This document shows positions 9,589-18,263 of a stretch of DNA of 64,000 nt, piece by piece. The notes beneath the pieces were generated by a model. That model ran no database searches and was not told the origin of the DNA. It saw nothing but the letters and a program-made list of their open reading frames with translations. The translations under genes were made by a program, and so were the position numbers. How positions within the stretch are numbered: the stretch's first letter is position 1; each line of letters opens with the position of its first letter. Source of the DNA: Saprospiraceae bacterium (GTDB lineage Bacteria > Bacteroidota > Bacteroidia > Chitinophagales > Saprospiraceae); contig JABWBR010000047.1 of NCBI GenBank assembly GCA_013360405.1, positions 1 through 64,000 of the forward strand, in the 5' to 3' direction.

Positions 9589-10320
9589 TTATTCGCTTAC
9601 GCCTTCTACACCTTCTTTCTCGGTCTTCACCTGTTTGCGTTCTTCGAGGCCTTCGCGAATAGCTTCCACCATATATTCGGTAATGATAGCCACTGATTTA
9701 GAGGCGTCGTCATTGCCGGGGATGGGGAAGTCGACCTGGTTGGGGTCGGAGTTGGTATCCACGATACCGAAAGTGCGGAGGCCCAACTTGTGCGCTTCGG
9801 CCACTGCGATATGTTCGTGGTGGATATCTACCACGAAGATAGCAGCGGGCAGGCGGTTGAGGTTAGAGATACCGCCGAGCACCTTATCGAGTTTAGCCAA
9901 CTCGCGGTTCATCATCAGGCGCTCTTTTTTGGTCATATTCTGCACGGTACCATCCTGCAGCATGCGCTCGATCGTATTCATCTTCTTCACCGATCGGCGG
10001 ATCGTGGCGAAGTTGGTCATCATACCGCCGAGCCAGCGATCGGTCACGTAGGGCATGCCTACGCTGCGCGCGGCGTTGGCCACGATATCGCGGGCTTGTT
10101 TTTTGGTAGCCACAAACATCACTTTGCGGCCCGATTTGGCGATTTGGCGCATAGCGTTAGCTGCGCGGTCCATGCAATCGATCGTGCGATTGATATCAAT
10201 GATGTGGATACCTTTGCGCTCCATGAAAATGTACTGCGCCATTTTAGGGTTCCACTTCTTTTTGAGGTGGCCGAAGTGAACACCGGCATCCAGCAGTTCT
10301 TTATAGGTCGGTTTTGCCAT
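9589..10320 (-). CDS. rpsB: 30S ribosomal protein S2
   Basis: Small-subunit ribosomal protein S2, 243 residues. The opening segment with HFGHLKKKWNPKM and the later LGGMMTNFATIRRS and DTNSDPNQVDFPIPGNDDA are S2 hallmarks. The C-terminal ~20 residues (EERKQVKTEKEGVEGVSE) are a charged extension. It is encoded between rpsI and tsf in the usual Bacteroidota arrangement. Confidence 0.97.
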   Translation of the reverse strand: MAKPTYKELLDAGVHFGHLKKKWNPKMAQYIFMERKGIHIIDINRTIDCMDRAANAMRQIAKSGRKVMFVATKKQARDIVANAARSVGMPYVTDRWLGGMMTNFATIRRSVKKMNTIERMLQDGTVQNMTKKERLMMNRELAKLDKVLGGISNLNRLPAAIFVVDIHHEHIAVAEAHKLGLRTFGIVDTNSDPNQVDFPIPGNDDASKSVAIITEYMVEAIREGLEERKQVKTEKEGVEGVSE

Positions 10321-10356
10321 TGCTGTTCAATTGAAGATTGACAAGGAATTAATAAA

Positions 10357-10743
10357 TTAGCGCTTGCTGAACTGGAAGCTGCGGCGTGCCTTGGGCTTGC
10401 CATACTTCTTGCGTTCTACTTCGCGAGCGTCGCGGGTGAGGAATTTCCTTTCCTTCAGCGGTTTGCGGAAGTCCTCGTTGAGCTTCACCAATGCGCGCGA
10501 GATACCCATGCGCACGGCTTCTGCCTGGCCCTTGTAGCCTCCACCGGCCACGTTGATCACAAGATCATAAATCTGCTCGGCGTTTACCGTTTCAAAGGGC
10601 GCCGAGATGCTGTGTTGTATGTACACTTGCGGGAAATACGCTTTGTAGTCTTTGTCGTTAACGGTTATTTTGCCGTTACCTTTGGTGAGATAGACGCGCG
10701 CTACAGCCGACTTTCTTCTCCCGATGGCGTTGATCATTTCCAT
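10357..10743 (-). CDS. rpsI: 30S ribosomal protein S9
   Basis: Small-subunit ribosomal protein S9, 128 residues, starting MEMINAIGRRKSAVARVYL and ending in the conserved basic tail RSFQFSKR whose last residues reach the ribosomal P site. The internal GGGYKGQAEAVRMGISRAL segment is the family signature. It is 29 bp downstream of rplM, the standard L13-S9 pair. Confidence 0.97.
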   Translation of the reverse strand: MEMINAIGRRKSAVARVYLTKGNGKITVNDKDYKAYFPQVYIQHSISAPFETVNAEQIYDLVINVAGGGYKGQAEAVRMGISRALVKLNEDFRKPLKERKFLTRDAREVERKKYGKPKARRSFQFSKR

Positions 10744-10772
10744 GTTCTATCCTATCGATTTAATAGATGCAA

Positions 10773-11216
10773 TTAGAAATTAAAAGGCTCAGGTTTTTGT
10801 GCCTGGTGCGGATGTTCGGCGCCTTCATAAATGAAAAGCTTCTTCACCTGGGCACGGCCGAGCTTGGTTTTGGGCAACATACCCTTTACGGCGTTTTCGA
10901 TGATCGCATAGGGCTTTTTGATCAAAAGCTCTTTGGCAATCGTCGCTTTCTGGCCGCCGGGATAACCCGAATAAGTCAGATACTCTTTTGCGGCCATTTT
11001 GTTGCCCGTAAAGCGCACCTTGTCGGCATTAATCACCACCACAAAATCACCGGTATCCGTATGTGGGGTAAATGTGGGTTTGTGCTTGCCGCGTAGTACG
11101 GTAGCAATACGGGTACAGAGGCGGCCCACCACTTCGCCTTCGGCGTCGATGACATACCACTTGCGCTCTGCTTCCTCTTTCTTGACCGAACGGGTCCTGT
11201 AACTCAGCGTATTCAC
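10773..11216 (-). CDS. rplM: 50S ribosomal protein L13
   Basis: Large-subunit protein L13. The GTG at 11216 ([20 protein letters not shown] when initiated) gives a 147-residue protein of normal family length with [14 protein letters not shown] and [10 protein letters not shown] motifs. A longer in-frame extension to ATG 11306 is rejected because it does not look like L13 and would start upstream of the predicted promoter. It heads the ribosomal operon, with a leader of about 50 nt. Confidence 0.93.
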   Translation of the reverse strand: MNTLSYRTRSVKKEEAERKWYVIDAEGEVVGRLCTRIATVLRGKHKPTFTPHTDTGDFVVVINADKVRFTGNKMAAKEYLTYSGYPGGQKATIAKELLIKKPYAIIENAVKGMLPKTKLGRAQVKKLFIYEGAEHPHQAQKPEPFNF

Positions 11217-11275
11217 AATAATTACTTTTTGCTGTAAATGATACTTCAAATCAAGCCCTTTTTCAAAGGCGAGCG

Positions 11276-11307
11276 CAAATGTATCGCTATTCTGAAAAAC
11301 ATACAAG
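11276..11307 (-). promoter_or_regulatory. Promoter of the rplM operon
   Basis: On the minus strand, TACATTTG (11276-11283) is a perfect TAnnTTTG -7 element. It is preceded, at a 20-bp spacing, by CTTG (11304-11307), resembling the -33 TTG/TTTG box. Position and strength fit a ribosomal-protein operon and decide the rplM start. Confidence 0.65.
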
Positions 11308-11455
11308 CTTTTTTGAAAAAAATATCTACCTAAAATGATGCAATCGACTGAAAAACAGCATTTTTTTTGATTGCTCTTGAAAGTCTATGGTTATGAACTA
11401 ATTGTAAACGGCTTTGTTTATGCACCAGGCATGCCGCAATGCCCCGGCAGCTTGT

Positions 11456-11463
11456 TATCTTTG
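11456..11463 (+). promoter_or_regulatory. -7 promoter element of the mevalonate cluster
   Basis: TATCTTTG matches TAnnTTTG exactly, 23 bp before the ATG at 11487. It argues against the in-frame ATG codons at 11439 and 11466, which would lie before or at the transcription start. No clear -33 box was seen. Confidence 0.55.
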
Positions 11464-11486
11464 TAATGGCTATCAAAAACTACGTC

Positions 11487-12536
11487 ATGCAGCAGGAGCC
11501 CAACAAGTCTACCCCTCACGATGCCGACCCCACCGCGGCTTCCCGCAAACGCGACCACATCGAACTGGCGTTGCGCTCGCAAGTAGCGGCGGCGCAGTTG
11601 GACGGCCGTTTTTGGTACGAACCGCTCCTGGCAGCGCATCCGCCCAAAGGCAGTCTGACCCCGGTCGCTTTTCTGGGTAAAACCCTTCGCGCCCCCCTGT
11701 GGGTGTCGAGCATGACCGGAGGTACCGAGTGGGCCCACACTATCAACCACAACCTGGCCCGCGCCTGCCGCGACTACGGCATGGGCATGGGCCTCGGCTC
11801 CTGTCGCTCCTTATTATATAGTGATGATACTTTTCGCGATTTCGACGTGCGGGCGCTCATAGGCGACGACCTGCCCCTCTACGCCAACCTCGGCATTGCG
11901 CAACTCGAACAGCTCCTGGATAAAAAAGAGACCTGGCGTTTAAATCGGCTTGTCGAGAAATTGCGCGCCGACGGACTCATCATCCATGTAAACCCCCTCC
12001 AGGAGGCCATGCAGCCCGAGGGCGACGTATTTAAGCAAACACCCCTCGCCATCATCGAACAAGTGCTGGAAGCGGCTACTTTTCCCATTATTGTAAAAGA
12101 AGTAGGGCAGGGTATGGGCCCCGAAAGCCTGCGCGCACTGCTGCAATTGCCGCTTGCCGCCGTCGACTTTGCGGCCAGCGGGGGCACCAATTTCGCCCTG
12201 CTCGAATTGCTGCGCGCCCATCCCGACAAACTCGCCGCGCTCGAACCCCTGGTGTATACCGGCCACAGCGCTGCGGAAATGACCCAATTCACCAATACAA
12301 TCATTGCGGAACTCGGCGATAAAATCCGTTGCAACCATATTATTATATCAGGGGGTGTCAAAAACTTCCTCGACGGCTATTATTTGATTAACACCATACA
12401 ACTACCTGCCGTTTACGGGCAAGCCTCCGGTTTTTTGGAACACGCCCGGGGCGACTACGACCAACTGACAGCTTATATCGACAACCAAATACGCGGGCTT
12501 GAACTGGCGCAGGCCTTTCTCCGCATCAGGCAATAA
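11487..12536 (+). CDS. fni: Type 2 isopentenyl-diphosphate delta-isomerase
   Basis: FMN- and NADPH-dependent isomerase converting isopentenyl diphosphate to dimethylallyl diphosphate. From the ATG at 11487 the protein is 349 residues, the normal type 2 length. It shows the N-terminal KRDHIELAL, the WVSSMTGGT segment, the HVNPLQEAMQPEGD motif and VKEVGQGMG, all characteristic of this TIM-barrel flavoenzyme and unlike the Nudix type 1 enzyme. It is followed 16 bp later by HMG-CoA reductase, placing it in the mevalonate route. Upstream in-frame ATGs are disfavoured by the promoter position. Confidence 0.95.
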   Translation: MQQEPNKSTPHDADPTAASRKRDHIELALRSQVAAAQLDGRFWYEPLLAAHPPKGSLTPVAFLGKTLRAPLWVSSMTGGTEWAHTINHNLARACRDYGMGMGLGSCRSLLYSDDTFRDFDVRALIGDDLPLYANLGIAQLEQLLDKKETWRLNRLVEKLRADGLIIHVNPLQEAMQPEGDVFKQTPLAIIEQVLEAATFPIIVKEVGQGMGPESLRALLQLPLAAVDFAASGGTNFALLELLRAHPDKLAALEPLVYTGHSAAEMTQFTNTIIAELGDKIRCNHIIISGGVKNFLDGYYLINTIQLPAVYGQASGFLEHARGDYDQLTAYIDNQIRGLELAQAFLRIRQ

Positions 12537-12552
12537 GATTAATCACAGCGAC

Positions 12553-13893
12553 ATGCAGGATAAAGTAAAAGCGGGATTTTCAAAATTGTCCAAAAAAGAC
12601 AAACTCAAGTGGGTGGCGCAGCAGTTTGCCGACTCCCCGGAATTCGCCGAGCGCGATTTCGCCAACTTTTGGCTCCCCGACGAGTCGTTGCAGCGCGTTT
12701 TTGACGGCTTTAGCGAAAATACCATCAGCAATTTTATTCTTCCGTACGGCGTAGCGCCCAACTTACTCATCAACGGCCGGCTGTATACCGTGCCCATGGT
12801 AATCGAAGAAAGTTCGGTAGTTGCCGCCGCCTCCAGTGCCGCCAAATACTGGCTCGACCGCGGCGGTTTTCATACCACTATATTATCTACTCAAAAAGTA
12901 GGGCAGGTGCATTTTAGTTGGGCGGGCGACCACCAACTCATGATGTCCGTCGTAGACGAACTGCGCGAATATCTGCTGCGCGACGTAGTACACCTCACTG
13001 CCAACATGGAAAAGCGGGGTGGGGGCGTCACGGGCATTGCCCTGCTCGATTACACCCATCTGGAGGCCGACTACTACCAGCTTCGCGTCACCTTTGAAAC
13101 CTGCGACTCCATGGGCGCCAACTTCATCAATTCGGTGCTCGAAGAATTCGGCAACGCGTTGGAGCGCTTTGTAGCCGAACACCCGGCATTTGAAGGCGGC
13201 TCCCGCGAGGTAGACATCGTAATGGCCATCCTGTCGAATTACACCCCGGAATGCCTGGTGCGCGCCTGGGTAGAATGCCCGGTAGCTGACCTTTCGGAAG
13301 GACAATTTGAAAAAGAAACGCCCCTGTTTGCCGAAAAATTCGCCAAAGCCGTCCGCATCGCACATATTGACCCTTACCGGGCGGTGACCCACAATAAAGG
13401 CATCTTCAACGGCATCGACGCCGTGGTGCTGGCCACTGCCAACGACTTCCGGGCCATCGAGGCCTGCGGACACGCCTACGCCGCCCGCGACGGCCAATAC
13501 AAGAGCCTCAGCTATTGCACCATCGAAAATGGCATCTTTCGGTTTTGGCTCGACATACCGCTGGCGGTCGGCACCGTAGGCGGCCTCACCCGGCTGCATC
13601 CGCTGGCCGCCCGATCGCTGGAGATGCTGGGCAATCCGTCGGCTACCGAACTCATGGGCATCATTGCCGTTACCGGACTTGCGCAGAACTTTGCCGCCCT
13701 GCGCTCGCTCGTCACTACCGGCATACAACAGGGCCATATGAAAATGCACCTCACCAACATCCTCAACCACCTTGGCGCAGTGGAATCAGAAATGGAGGCT
13801 GCATTCCTCAATTTTAGCGATAAAGTCATTACCTTCACAGCAGTAAGGGATTTTATCGAAACCCTGCGGAAGACGCCGGCGGCGGCGAAATAG
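12553..13893 (+). CDS. mvaA: Hydroxymethylglutaryl-CoA reductase, class II-like
   Basis: Reduces HMG-CoA to mevalonate. The 446-residue protein carries LPYGVAPNLLING, VPMVIEESSVVAAASSAAK (active-site Glu at 85/86), the catalytic Lys in VTHNKGIFNG, the Asp in ATANDFRAIEA and the His in GIQQGHMKMH. Size and motif spacing resemble the shorter class II bacterial enzymes without a membrane domain. ATG 12553 is chosen over ATG 12499, which lies inside the preceding gene. It sits between the isomerase and a GHMP kinase, so a biosynthetic role is inferred even though class II enzymes were first known as degradative. Confidence 0.95.
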   Translation: MQDKVKAGFSKLSKKDKLKWVAQQFADSPEFAERDFANFWLPDESLQRVFDGFSENTISNFILPYGVAPNLLINGRLYTVPMVIEESSVVAAASSAAKYWLDRGGFHTTILSTQKVGQVHFSWAGDHQLMMSVVDELREYLLRDVVHLTANMEKRGGGVTGIALLDYTHLEADYYQLRVTFETCDSMGANFINSVLEEFGNALERFVAEHPAFEGGSREVDIVMAILSNYTPECLVRAWVECPVADLSEGQFEKETPLFAEKFAKAVRIAHIDPYRAVTHNKGIFNGIDAVVLATANDFRAIEACGHAYAARDGQYKSLSYCTIENGIFRFWLDIPLAVGTVGGLTRLHPLAARSLEMLGNPSATELMGIIAVTGLAQNFAALRSLVTTGIQQGHMKMHLTNILNHLGAVESEMEAAFLNFSDKVITFTAVRDFIETLRKTPAAAK

Positions 13894-13909
13894 AAAAATC
13901 ATATTTAGC

Positions 13910-14863
13910 ATGGATCCAACCTTCCCTACGCACTATCGCGCGCACGGCAAACTGATGTTTACCGGCGAATATGCGGTACTCGACGGCGCATTGGCCCTGG
14001 CGCTGCCCACGCGTTTTGGGCAAGAGTTGGAAGTGATATACCCGCCCCAGGCCCAGGAAGGCTGGCTTTCCTGGCAGAGCTACGACGCCGATGGAAATTG
14101 CTGGTTTGATGCGATCTATTTGTTGCCGGAGGCGACTTACGAAGAAGGCCTCGACGACGTAGCCGGCCACAAACTGGAGGCGCTTTTACACGCCGTGCAG
14201 CGACAAAGGCCGCACGTATGGAGCAACATGAAAGGTGCGGCGGTCACCACGCGCCTCGATTTTCCGCGGCAATGGGGGTTAGGCACCAGTTCTACACTCA
14301 TTGCCAACATGGCAAACTGGCTGCAGGTTGACGCCTATAAATTACTGCACGACACCTTCGGCGGCTCGGGCTACGACCTGGCCTGCGCTAATGCCGACGG
14401 TCCCATTTTATATCAACTCATCGGGGGCATACCTCACCACGTGGAATTCCCCTATCTGCCTGCCTACCGCCACCAGCTGTATTTTGTGTATTTGGGTAAA
14501 AAACAAAGCAGCCAGGACGCCATCAGGCACTATCTGGAAGGAGGCGAGCGGGTGGCGCCGCTCATCACCGCCATATCGGCCATCACCGCGCAATGGCTTG
14601 CCGCCCGCACCTTGGCAGAATTGGCCGACTGCATTCGCCGGCACGAAAACATACTGGCAGACATACTACACCTGCCGCGCGCCAAAACGCTGTATTTTCC
14701 CGATTTTTGGGGCGAAATTAAATCGCTGGGCGCCTGGGGCGGCGACTTTGTGCTGGTGACCAGTGAACGCCCGCCAGAGGAAACACGGGCGTATTTCAAC
14801 GATAAAGGGTACGACGTTGTTCTAACTTACGATGACATGATGGGTACTCCCCCCGGATTATAA
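13910..14863 (+). CDS. GYDIA family GHMP kinase (mevalonate-kinase-like)
   Basis: A 317-residue GHMP-fold kinase. The N-terminal HGKLMFTGEYAVLDGALAL is the first GHMP motif, GLGTSSTLIANMA is the Gly/Ser-rich ATP loop, and GGSGYDLACA is the signature after which the Bacteroidota GYDIA family is named (GYDL here). It lies 16 bp after HMG-CoA reductase. The context suggests that it phosphorylates mevalonate or phosphomevalonate, but substrate specificity cannot be read from sequence and this family is not a canonical MvaK1. Confidence 0.85.
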   Translation: MDPTFPTHYRAHGKLMFTGEYAVLDGALALALPTRFGQELEVIYPPQAQEGWLSWQSYDADGNCWFDAIYLLPEATYEEGLDDVAGHKLEALLHAVQRQRPHVWSNMKGAAVTTRLDFPRQWGLGTSSTLIANMANWLQVDAYKLLHDTFGGSGYDLACANADGPILYQLIGGIPHHVEFPYLPAYRHQLYFVYLGKKQSSQDAIRHYLEGGERVAPLITAISAITAQWLAARTLAELADCIRRHENILADILHLPRAKTLYFPDFWGEIKSLGAWGGDFVLVTSERPPEETRAYFNDKGYDVVLTYDDMMGTPPGL

Positions 14864-14881
14864 CACATATCCCCTGCACCT

Positions 14882-15628
14882 ATGGCTTGGAAATGGTACG
14901 ATAGCACAGTAGTCAAAATAGCCGACGAATCGCCCACTGCTCGTCGCATTTGGCTAGAGTTGAATGCCTCCGAAGAATTTACTTTCGAGGCGGGGCAGTT
15001 TGTCACCATGGACCTCCCCATCGACGAAAAACGCCTCAAGCGCTGGCGCAGTTACTCCATCGCCAACGCGCCCAATGGGGAGGGCTTATTGGAATTTTGT
15101 GTGCTCAAACTCGAAGGCGGCGCGGCCTCGCGTTATTTTTTTGAAGAATTGGAATTGGGCGCCACCATACGCTTCAAAGGCCCTGACGGCGCTTTTACGC
15201 TGCCGGCTAGCCTCGACAAAGACCTCGTATTGATCTGCACGGGCACCGGCGTGGCCCCCTTCCGCAGCATGATCGGCGACATCTACCGCCGCAACCTGCC
15301 GCATCGCCGCATCCACCTCATTTTCGGCACCCGTTATGCCAACGGCATCCTGTATCGCGACGAATTCGAGCAACTCCGCCGCGATCACCCCGAATTCAGT
15401 TACGACGTGGCACTCTCCCGCGAAGCCGACCTGTACCCCACGCAGTTTCCTTTCCCCGTCTACAAAGGTTATATCCACCAGATCTACCTGCAGCACTACG
15501 CCGAAAGCCGCCCCGACGTATCTTTTTACCTCTGCGGCTGGAGCAATATGATTGATGACGCCGTCGCTAATTTGATTGTCAAGTTGGGGTATGATAAGTC
15601 GCAGGTGCATTATGAGTTGTATGGGTGA
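14882..15628 (+). CDS. Ferredoxin--NADP+ reductase-like FAD oxidoreductase
   Basis: A 248-residue FNR-family flavoprotein. The FAD-binding barrel contains RWRSYSIANAP (RxYS motif); the NAD(P) domain contains CTGTGVAPFRSM and ends with YLCGWSNMIDDA. No iron-sulfur domain is present. It starts 18 bp after the GHMP kinase and may be cotranscribed, possibly supplying electrons to the FMN isomerase or to another redox enzyme; that link is inference. Start ATG 14882 gives the normal family N-terminus. Confidence 0.88.
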   Translation: MAWKWYDSTVVKIADESPTARRIWLELNASEEFTFEAGQFVTMDLPIDEKRLKRWRSYSIANAPNGEGLLEFCVLKLEGGAASRYFFEELELGATIRFKGPDGAFTLPASLDKDLVLICTGTGVAPFRSMIGDIYRRNLPHRRIHLIFGTRYANGILYRDEFEQLRRDHPEFSYDVALSREADLYPTQFPFPVYKGYIHQIYLQHYAESRPDVSFYLCGWSNMIDDAVANLIVKLGYDKSQVHYELYG

Positions 15629-15636
15629 TGTTGATG

Positions 15637-15757
15637 TGCTGATTTGCTGATTTGCTGATTTGCTGATGCGACCGTAGGCGAACGAAGTGAGTCCCGATTG
15701 AAAATCGGGGGAGTCCCGTACCGACTGGAAGAAGGTCGGGATGCTGATTTGCTGATC
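15637..15757. repeat. 8-bp tandem repeat and short hairpins
   Basis: Four copies of TGCTGATT (15637-15667, last one incomplete) begin just after the flavoprotein stop codon, and the unit recurs at 15742-15757. Between them lie short palindromes (CCCGATT-GAA-AATCGGG and CCGAC...GTCGG). The whole gap 15629-15837 is otherwise non-coding. Confidence 0.75.
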
Positions 15758-15837
15758 ATTCTAAATTCGCCCTGCCCTTGCAAATTACAAAAAAAAGACG
15801 CAATTTTGTATCCTAATTAGGTAACCAAAAAACTCAA

Positions 15838-16062
15838 ATGCCGACTTACTTCACCTTTGACGGGATCAAGATAGATTTGTATTTCGATGATCATGCGCCG
15901 CCGCATTTTCATGCGATTTATGCGGAGTATGAGGAATTGATCGTAATCCAAACTCTTGATTCTTACCAGGGCTATCTTCCGGCAAAACAGCGTAAGCGGG
16001 TGATCAAGTGGGCAAGAGAAAACCAAAGCATCCTGATGGAAATCTGGAAAAACAATCACTAA
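15838..16062 (+). CDS. DUF4160 domain protein
   Basis: A 74-residue protein with the DUF4160 signature: a short strand-rich start, YFDDHAPPHFHAIY (D-D-H and PPHFH cluster), and a C-terminal KRVIKWARENQ helix. Members are commonly encoded next to DUF2442 proteins in small two-gene modules resembling toxin-antitoxin loci, and that is the arrangement here, with the partner starting 8 bp downstream. Biochemical role is unknown. Confidence 0.85.
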   Translation: MPTYFTFDGIKIDLYFDDHAPPHFHAIYAEYEELIVIQTLDSYQGYLPAKQRKRVIKWARENQSILMEIWKNNH

Positions 16063-16070
16063 TCGGCGTC

Positions 16071-16595
16071 ATGAGAAAATCAACCAAAATACCGCGCATT
16101 ATCAAAATCAATGAAGTCGACGGCTACAAGGTATACGTGGCATTCAATACCGGCGAGCATCGGATGATTGATTTTGCTGCACTCTTTGAAAAATGGAATT
16201 ATCAGGGGGATGCGTTCCGGTCAAAACTGCTCGATATGAAGGAGTTTCAACAACTGGAATTGGTCGAAGGAACGCTGCGTTGGCCCAATCTCGTACAGAA
16301 AACACGGCTATCAAATGGGATGGAATTCGAGGTTGCCTTCGACTTAGACCCCATTGTGCTCTACCAGGAGAGCGAGCCGGATGAGGAAAGGAACAAGATG
16401 TACGGAATTGGTAATATGATCAAAAAGGCTCGGGAACAGGCCGGTTTGACTCAGGAGGAGCTGGCCAAGCGGAGCGGTACGACCAAAAATTATATTTCCA
16501 GATTAGAGAACAACAAATCGGATGTGGAATTAGGCACATTGATTAAGATCATTGAGATCGGATTGGGGAGACATATGAGAATACAAATTAATTAA
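16071..16595 (+). CDS. DUF2442 and XRE-type HTH fusion protein
   Basis: From ATG 16071 the 174-residue protein has an N-terminal DUF2442-like domain (residues ~5-100, with HRMIDFAALFEKW and WPN motifs) and a C-terminal XRE helix-turn-helix (AREQAGLTQEELAKRSG, then ISRLENNKSDV). It follows the DUF4160 gene by 8 bp. The DNA-binding half suggests that it autoregulates the pair as an antitoxin-like partner; this is inference. An upstream in-frame ATG at 16008 overlaps the preceding gene and is not used. Confidence 0.85.
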   Translation: MRKSTKIPRIIKINEVDGYKVYVAFNTGEHRMIDFAALFEKWNYQGDAFRSKLLDMKEFQQLELVEGTLRWPNLVQKTRLSNGMEFEVAFDLDPIVLYQESEPDEERNKMYGIGNMIKKAREQAGLTQEELAKRSGTTKNYISRLENNKSDVELGTLIKIIEIGLGRHMRIQIN

Positions 16596-16678
16596 ACACC
16601 TAAACTCCCATCTTTGACCGGGACGGGTTCTCCGATGTCGGTTTGCTTTAAATTTTTCTTAACGCCACCGGATATTTT

Positions 16679-16772
16679 GCACCAAAACGCGAATAAAAAT
16701 CAAATTTTGGTGAAGAATAATGTGATTTCTCACCAAAACCCTGAAAAATTCGTACTTTTGGTGAAAAATAAT
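16679..16772. promoter_or_regulatory. Array of TTTTGGTGA/TCACCAAAA sites with -7 element
   Basis: The 9-mer TTTTGGTGA occurs at 16705-16713 and 16756-16764. Its complement TCACCAAAA occurs at 16730-16738 and nearly so (GCACCAAAA) at 16679-16687, giving alternating arms. The downstream 17-mers starting at 16705 and 16756 are almost identical (TTTTGGTGAARAATAAT). TACTTTTG (16753-16760) is a perfect -7 element overlapping the last site, 23 bp before the ATPase ATG, so binding there would block transcription. Confidence 0.6.
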
Positions 16773-16783
16773 ACAACTCCTTT

Positions 16784-18211
16784 ATGACCCTCATCGGCAG
16801 AAAACGAGAACTTGAAAAGCTGGAACGGCTGGCTCAGTCGCCAAAACCGGAATTTCTAGCGGTATATGGGCGGCGACGCGTGGGCAAAACCTTTTTGATC
16901 AGGACGCATTTCAACAACCAATTCGACTTTTATGCGACCGGACTGGCCAAGGGCAGCACCAAACAGCAATTGGCGAACTTCACGATTTTTATTCACAAAC
17001 ATTTCGGTGAACAACCTACTGTGCCGGCCAACTGGCTGGAAGCATTCAACATGCTCATCAGCACTCTGGAAAAAAACCGTACGGGCCAAAAACGGGTCAT
17101 CTTTATTGATGAAATGCCCTGGTTTGATACTCGTAAGTCCGATTTCATGATCGGATTGGAATTTTTCTGGAATTCCTGGGCCAGCGCTCAAAGCGACATA
17201 CTGCTGATCGTCTGCGGATCGGCAGCCTCCTGGATGATCAACAACCTGATCCGTAATACCGGCGGCTTGTATAACCGTGTGACGGAGCGCATGAAACTGG
17301 AATCCTTCACTTTGAAGGAGACGGAAGCCTATTTTTTCGATAGGAATATCGTACTGGATCGCTACCAAATTATTCTGCTGTATATGGTGATGGGAGGTAT
17401 TCCTTACTACCTGGAGCAAGTACAGGCCGGAAAAAGCGCAATGCAGATTATCGAAGAGTTGTGCTTTCGCGACGACGGCAAGCTCCGCACAGAATTCAGC
17501 TATATATTCGCTTCTTTGTTTAAAAATGCAGACCGGCACGAAGCAGTGCTTAAAACAATCTTCGAAAATGGCGGGGCCCTCACCCGCGAAGAATTGATAC
17601 GGCTATCGGGACTCAACTCGGGCGGCCACGTTACCAAAGTATTGAGCGAACTTGAAGAAAGCGGCTTTCTGGCCAGTCACCAACGCTTTGGCCTGAAAAA
17701 GGCCCTAACTGTTTACGCTATTTCCGATTTTTACACGCTTTTTTACTTCCGCTTCATCATGCCCGCCGGGAAATATGAGCCTAATATGTGGCTCAGCAAA
17801 GTGGATAGTCCGGATTTCAGGGCGTGGTCGGGGTTGGCCTTCGAGCGGGTGTGTTTTGCCCATGTGCCCCAAATCAAAAAAGCGCTGGGCATCTCCGGCG
17901 TCAATACCAGTACATACATCTGGCAGTACAAAGGCGACGCCCAATCCAAAGGCAGCCAAATCGACTTGATCATCGATCGTCGCGACCAGGTCGTTAATCT
18001 TTTTGAGATGAAGTTTTCGATCAACCCTTTTACCATCACAAAGGAATACGATGCTGTGTTGCGGCACAAAACCCAATCGTTCCGCGAAGCCACGGGCACA
18101 AAAAAGTCGGTGTTTTTAACCATGCTTACCACCCATGGGTTGAAAAACAACGCCTATAGGTATTCTTCCGTGCAAAATGAACTGACAATGGAAGCTTTGT
18201 TTGAAGATTAA
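16784..18211 (+). CDS. AAA-family ATP-binding protein (COG1672-like)
   Basis: A 475-residue single-gene ATPase of the archaeal-ATPase/STAND-like group. Walker A is GRRRVGKT at 29-36; Walker B is VIFIDEMPWFD near residue 110; a sensor-like VCGSAASWM follows. A winged-helix-like middle (LTREELIRLSGLNSGGHV) leads to a C-terminal domain with IDLIIDRRD...FEMKFS, which resembles a PD-(D/E)xK nuclease-type core (DUF234-like). The gene is alone, behind an array of palindromic sites suggesting autoregulation. Cellular role of this widespread family is not known. Confidence 0.85.
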   Translation: MTLIGRKRELEKLERLAQSPKPEFLAVYGRRRVGKTFLIRTHFNNQFDFYATGLAKGSTKQQLANFTIFIHKHFGEQPTVPANWLEAFNMLISTLEKNRTGQKRVIFIDEMPWFDTRKSDFMIGLEFFWNSWASAQSDILLIVCGSAASWMINNLIRNTGGLYNRVTERMKLESFTLKETEAYFFDRNIVLDRYQIILLYMVMGGIPYYLEQVQAGKSAMQIIEELCFRDDGKLRTEFSYIFASLFKNADRHEAVLKTIFENGGALTREELIRLSGLNSGGHVTKVLSELEESGFLASHQRFGLKKALTVYAISDFYTLFYFRFIMPAGKYEPNMWLSKVDSPDFRAWSGLAFERVCFAHVPQIKKALGISGVNTSTYIWQYKGDAQSKGSQIDLIIDRRDQVVNLFEMKFSINPFTITKEYDAVLRHKTQSFREATGTKKSVFLTMLTTHGLKNNAYRYSSVQNELTMEALFED

Positions 18212-18263
18212 AAGGTGGAGCCGGATAAATACAACAGGCGGGCGAGCGCTAAAATTATGCTGC

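Noticed and set aside
10773-11306. Longer L13 starting at ATG 11306
   Set aside because: The extra 30 residues lack L13 similarity, and a promoter match lies inside the extension; GTG 11216 is better.
12883-13770. A 295-codon frame opposite HMG-CoA reductase
   Set aside because: It is a codon-bias shadow of a well-conserved enzyme.
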